A DNA stretch of 52,618 nt from Scleroderma bovista. Lineage: Eukaryota; Basidiomycota; Agaricomycetes; Boletales; Sclerodermataceae. Shown piece by piece: positions 50,501 to 52,618 of the stretch. The first letter of the stretch is position 1. The number at the start of each line of letters is the position of its first letter. Both the position numbers and the translations under genes were made by a program. Below the pieces are notes generated by a model, which saw only the letters and a list, made by a program, of their open reading frames with translations, was not told the DNA's origin and made no database searches. The stretch covers positions 1-52,618 of the forward strand of contig JAYMGJ010000293.1 of assembly GCA_037178675.1 (NCBI GenBank), in the 5' to 3' direction.

Positions 50501-51648
50501 CTGTAATAGTTGGATTTAAAAGATGCAAACACGACTGCAATGGGTGAGGAATCAGGGGAATGGCGACAGGCAAGTCGCGCCTCGAAGACCGACTGAAATC
50601 CGCGACAGCGCTTGAGGGGAAGTGATATCTGGATGCCCGCATTGGTGACAGAGTATGTACGAAGTGATTCTTCGGGAATATTGTACAGTTCCCCATCGGG
50701 GTTGACTCCTTTGAGGGCCGTCAGGTATTCGCCAGGTTCCATCTTGACGATGTCGTCACAATCACGGAAGAGACTGGGGTCATCAGCCAGAACACTACCT
50801 GTCCACCCGGCGCTTTGTCGATCCCAGGCGAAGATGCTGTGGTCGTTGGTCATTCGGATGAGCTCCAGCTGAAGACGGCGAAATGCGTTCTTGCCCTCTC
50901 CATATAGCATCGGCATATGTACGCCAAACAACCCCAACAGCGAATAGGCTCTGTCCTCCACCCGTTTCGTTTTTCTATCAGAAGCCCAGGACATGACTTG
51001 TGCTATACTGGGACGATATGCGTCCATTCCATATTTCAGAACGCGGGATGGAATGCAAGTGATGTCCTCCAAAGTGGATGCGAGCTCATCTTTGTTCCCG
51101 ATCGCGCGCCACTCGTGATTGAAGAACACAACGGTGCGAGGGGCGACAAGTTCTTGAAGCGTCCAGCCACGTGAGAACCACTTGGGCCAGCCCTTAAGAT
51201 CGTCGGGAAAGTCGTCCATGTTGCGCTCGGTGGGGAAAGTGTTGGCTTTGACGTCGTGGAGGTAAGTGTAACACTTCTCTGCCTTATCATACCATCGGAA
51301 CATTGAATTTATGGCCTCGGTCAACTCTGCGCTGCTCTCTTTATTGATACAGCAGGTGTCGACCCACAGCCAACGGAGATCGTCTTTGTGGACAAGTTCA
51401 CAGCTCTTGAGGATCTTCTGGTACCCAAGACGCTCGCGAAGCCCTTGCCTACTAATGGAGTCGTTGATCAACCCATCCATATCCCTAAACTGGACTTCGT
51501 CTTTGTCTCGATACCAGCAATGCGACAGGATCGCATATTTGGTGTCTTCGAGGTCGTCATCGGAGAAATCCTTGAGGACGTCACTTGCCGGATCGACCTT
51601 GTTACCCTCCTCTAGGTTAAGGACAACCTCCACGTCAATTAGCCGCAT
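47543..51648 (-). CDS. HET-domain protein 2
   Basis: Paralogue of HET-1, in tandem and in the same direction. It starts at MRLIDVEVVL (51648), chosen because HET-1 begins MRLINV; the frame stays open upstream to 51960. Exons begin 51648-49888, 49836-49696 and 49646-49232. Later exons carry FWKKLHISTPLYILMKPLVW, RKHFHVLLDAVRC, FFSNIFGGGHFK, GDITCFELIG and EAKLTATHVDDERR, with the stop at 47543. HET motifs: YAILSHCW, WVDTCCINKESS and WFSRGWTLQELVAP. The C-terminal region matches HET-1 block by block (LGDYGHWDGVSF, HWEGLFLYHP, LITTVVQCSDC). Intron 1 (51 bases) is a multiple of three and ends in TAG, so retention would cut the protein at residue 603. One exon near 48.85-49.0 kb has different splicing from HET-1 and is uncertain. 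Its last 600 bases were the source of the fragment at 39.6 kb. Confidence 0.83.
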
Positions 51649-52459
51649 CGTGCTCCAAACTACAAGGATATCGGTGCACGCCAAGCAATACAATGCAGCA
51701 GTCCTCACCACAGATACGTTGTGATTGTCTGATCGATGAAAATATATGGCAAGGAGGCTTGTTGCGATTATTGCAGGTGAATGTCTGAAGCAGCTATAGC
51801 ACCAAGGAAATGTGGAGGGTTTGGGACAAGATGAACACGTGTCATTTGTGATGGTTGAACTTTCTGGATTCCAGGCTGGTTCGCCGAAGAGAAAGTAAGC
51901 GCTTGTTTTCGACGGAGGTAGTACATATTCAAAGCAAGTTTGGGAGGCACAGTACCACACTTCTAGCTTTGTTTTACGAACGTGTCAAGGAGCGATAATT
52001 ACTATTGGATTAAGTTAGAAGAGGCAAAATGGCTTGAGCGAGAAGTGCTGTATACATACCGAAAGTGTACCAACTCGTGTACAACCTAAACGCTGAGGAT
52101 GACATCATAGGGTTCTGGAATGCAGTACGCAGGCAGCAATTAGAAGGGTCCCGGCCTTCAAGAACTGCTTCATTGAGGCGCGGTACTTGATGGTCACGGA
52201 CAGCTCTTCCACCGTCGTTGAGCGTAGCGTTGCCCATCTCGTTGAAAGCCTGTTCGCCGGAAGATGTCGTGGGTCGGGATGACCCGTTCCGCTGTTGCCC
52301 GCTCTCGAGCACATCCAGTGGGCTGTGAACGGAGGCAAACCGAGATCTGATACGGTCGTTGGTTTTTTTTCCGAATCGGTGGCGGTCTCTGCGGTTTATC
52401 TTACGTCGCTGCCAGAAACAGTCCATCGCACCGGGTCTGCTCGCTCGCCGCAATTCGCA
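51649..52459. other. Divergent intergenic region, HET-2/trehalose gene
   Basis: This holds the promoters of HET-2 (minus) and the following plus-strand gene. A minus-strand frame at 52010-52492 has no start context or domain that I can support. Confidence 0.4.
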
Positions 52460-52465
52460 TATAAA
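52460..52465 (+). promoter_or_regulatory. TATA-box-like element
   Basis: TATAAA lies 45 bases before the ATG at 52510, followed by a strongly pyrimidine-rich leader (CCCTGCTCCCCCCTCATCAC). This is good promoter architecture for the downstream gene. Confidence 0.5.
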
Positions 52466-52509
52466 GTCGAATCCCTGCTCCCCCCTCATCACTTCCCTGC
52501 CCTTCCACG

Positions 52510-52618
52510 ATGAGCTCCTTCCGCAACCACCGCGTCATCATCGCGTCCCTCTTCCTCCCCACCACCGTCGCCTTTGGCGACTCCGGTCTGTCGGACCAGA
52601 GCGTATCAGAATCGGGAT
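52510..52618 (+). CDS. Start of trehalose-phosphate synthase/phosphatase-like gene
   Basis: Only the first 36 codons lie in the window. They begin MSSFRNHRVIIASLFLPTTV and then read AFGDSGLSDQSVSESG. The block RVIIASLFLPTT resembles the N-terminal GRIIVASLFLPYT-like opening of fungal GT20 proteins of the trehalose-synthase complex (Tps2, Tps3/Tsl1 type). The family assignment rests on this short motif alone, so it is tentative. The TATA box, pyrimidine-rich leader and clean ATG support it as a real gene start. The gene runs off the right edge. Confidence 0.5.
   Translation, partial: MSSFRNHRVIIASLFLPTTVAFGDSGLSDQSVSESG

Noticed and set aside
49837..51960. Uninterrupted 707-codon frame for HET-2 from 51960 to 49837
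   Set aside because: Homology with HET-1 sets the start at 51648, and the stop at 49837 is the last base triplet of a GTTAGT...TAG intron, after which the protein continues in step with HET-1.
52010..52492. Minus-strand open frame of 160 codons between HET-2 and the trehalose-type gene
   Set aside because: It overlaps the TATA box and leader of the plus-strand gene, has no domain, and shows no splice or start context. Likely chance.

Overview
The window looks like nuclear DNA of a basidiomycete, most likely a mushroom-forming Agaricomycete. Nearly every recognisable gene is cut by introns of about 40-65 bases that begin GTRNGT and end YAG. Gene types such as a fungal homeodomain protein, a cytochrome c heme lyase with CP motifs, HET-domain proteins and a pogo-type transposon fit that group. 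The species cannot be told from the sequence. Exon joins given here were worked out by hand from frame, splice consensus and protein continuity.

Left part (1-11 kb): mostly gene-poor. It holds an unrecognised minus-strand gene (3059-4677), a decayed tandem repeat with a period near 168 bp (about 5420-5865), one copy of a dispersed 340-bp repeat (6451-6795), and a complete five-exon C2H2 zinc-finger gene (9435-10519).

Middle part (11-31 kb): an NDR-family AGC kinase whose N-terminal exons carry a CRIB-like Cdc42/Rac-binding motif (11391-14850); a homeodomain gene (15703-17169); a structurally complete pogo-like DNA transposon with terminal inverted repeats, TA target duplication and an intact four-exon transposase (18088-20677); a full-length ABCB-type transporter (21951-27096); a relic of a HET-domain gene; and a secreted GH17-like glycoside hydrolase (29195-30605). 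The second copy of the dispersed repeat follows at 31050-31383.

Right part (31.8-52.6 kb): TIM44 and a cytochrome c heme lyase (CCHL-A) are divergent with only 130 bp between their start codons. Next come an unrecognised 240-residue gene and a mitochondrial-carrier-family gene, convergent with each other. A 1.36-kb segment containing all but the 5' end of CCHL is duplicated at 40.28-41.65 kb (CCHL-B) and is joined head to head to a copy of the 3' end of a HET-domain gene. Two complete paralogous HET-domain genes (42486-46463 and 47543-51648) lie in tandem on the minus strand and share a long C-terminal region I do not recognise. The window ends inside a gene that begins like a fungal trehalose-phosphate synthase/phosphatase family member.

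The clearest themes are a HET-domain cluster that expands and rearranges, and probably relates to self/non-self recognition or cell death; a small mitochondrial-biogenesis pair (TIM44, CCHL); and a possible direct Cdc42-to-NDR-kinase link encoded in one polypeptide.
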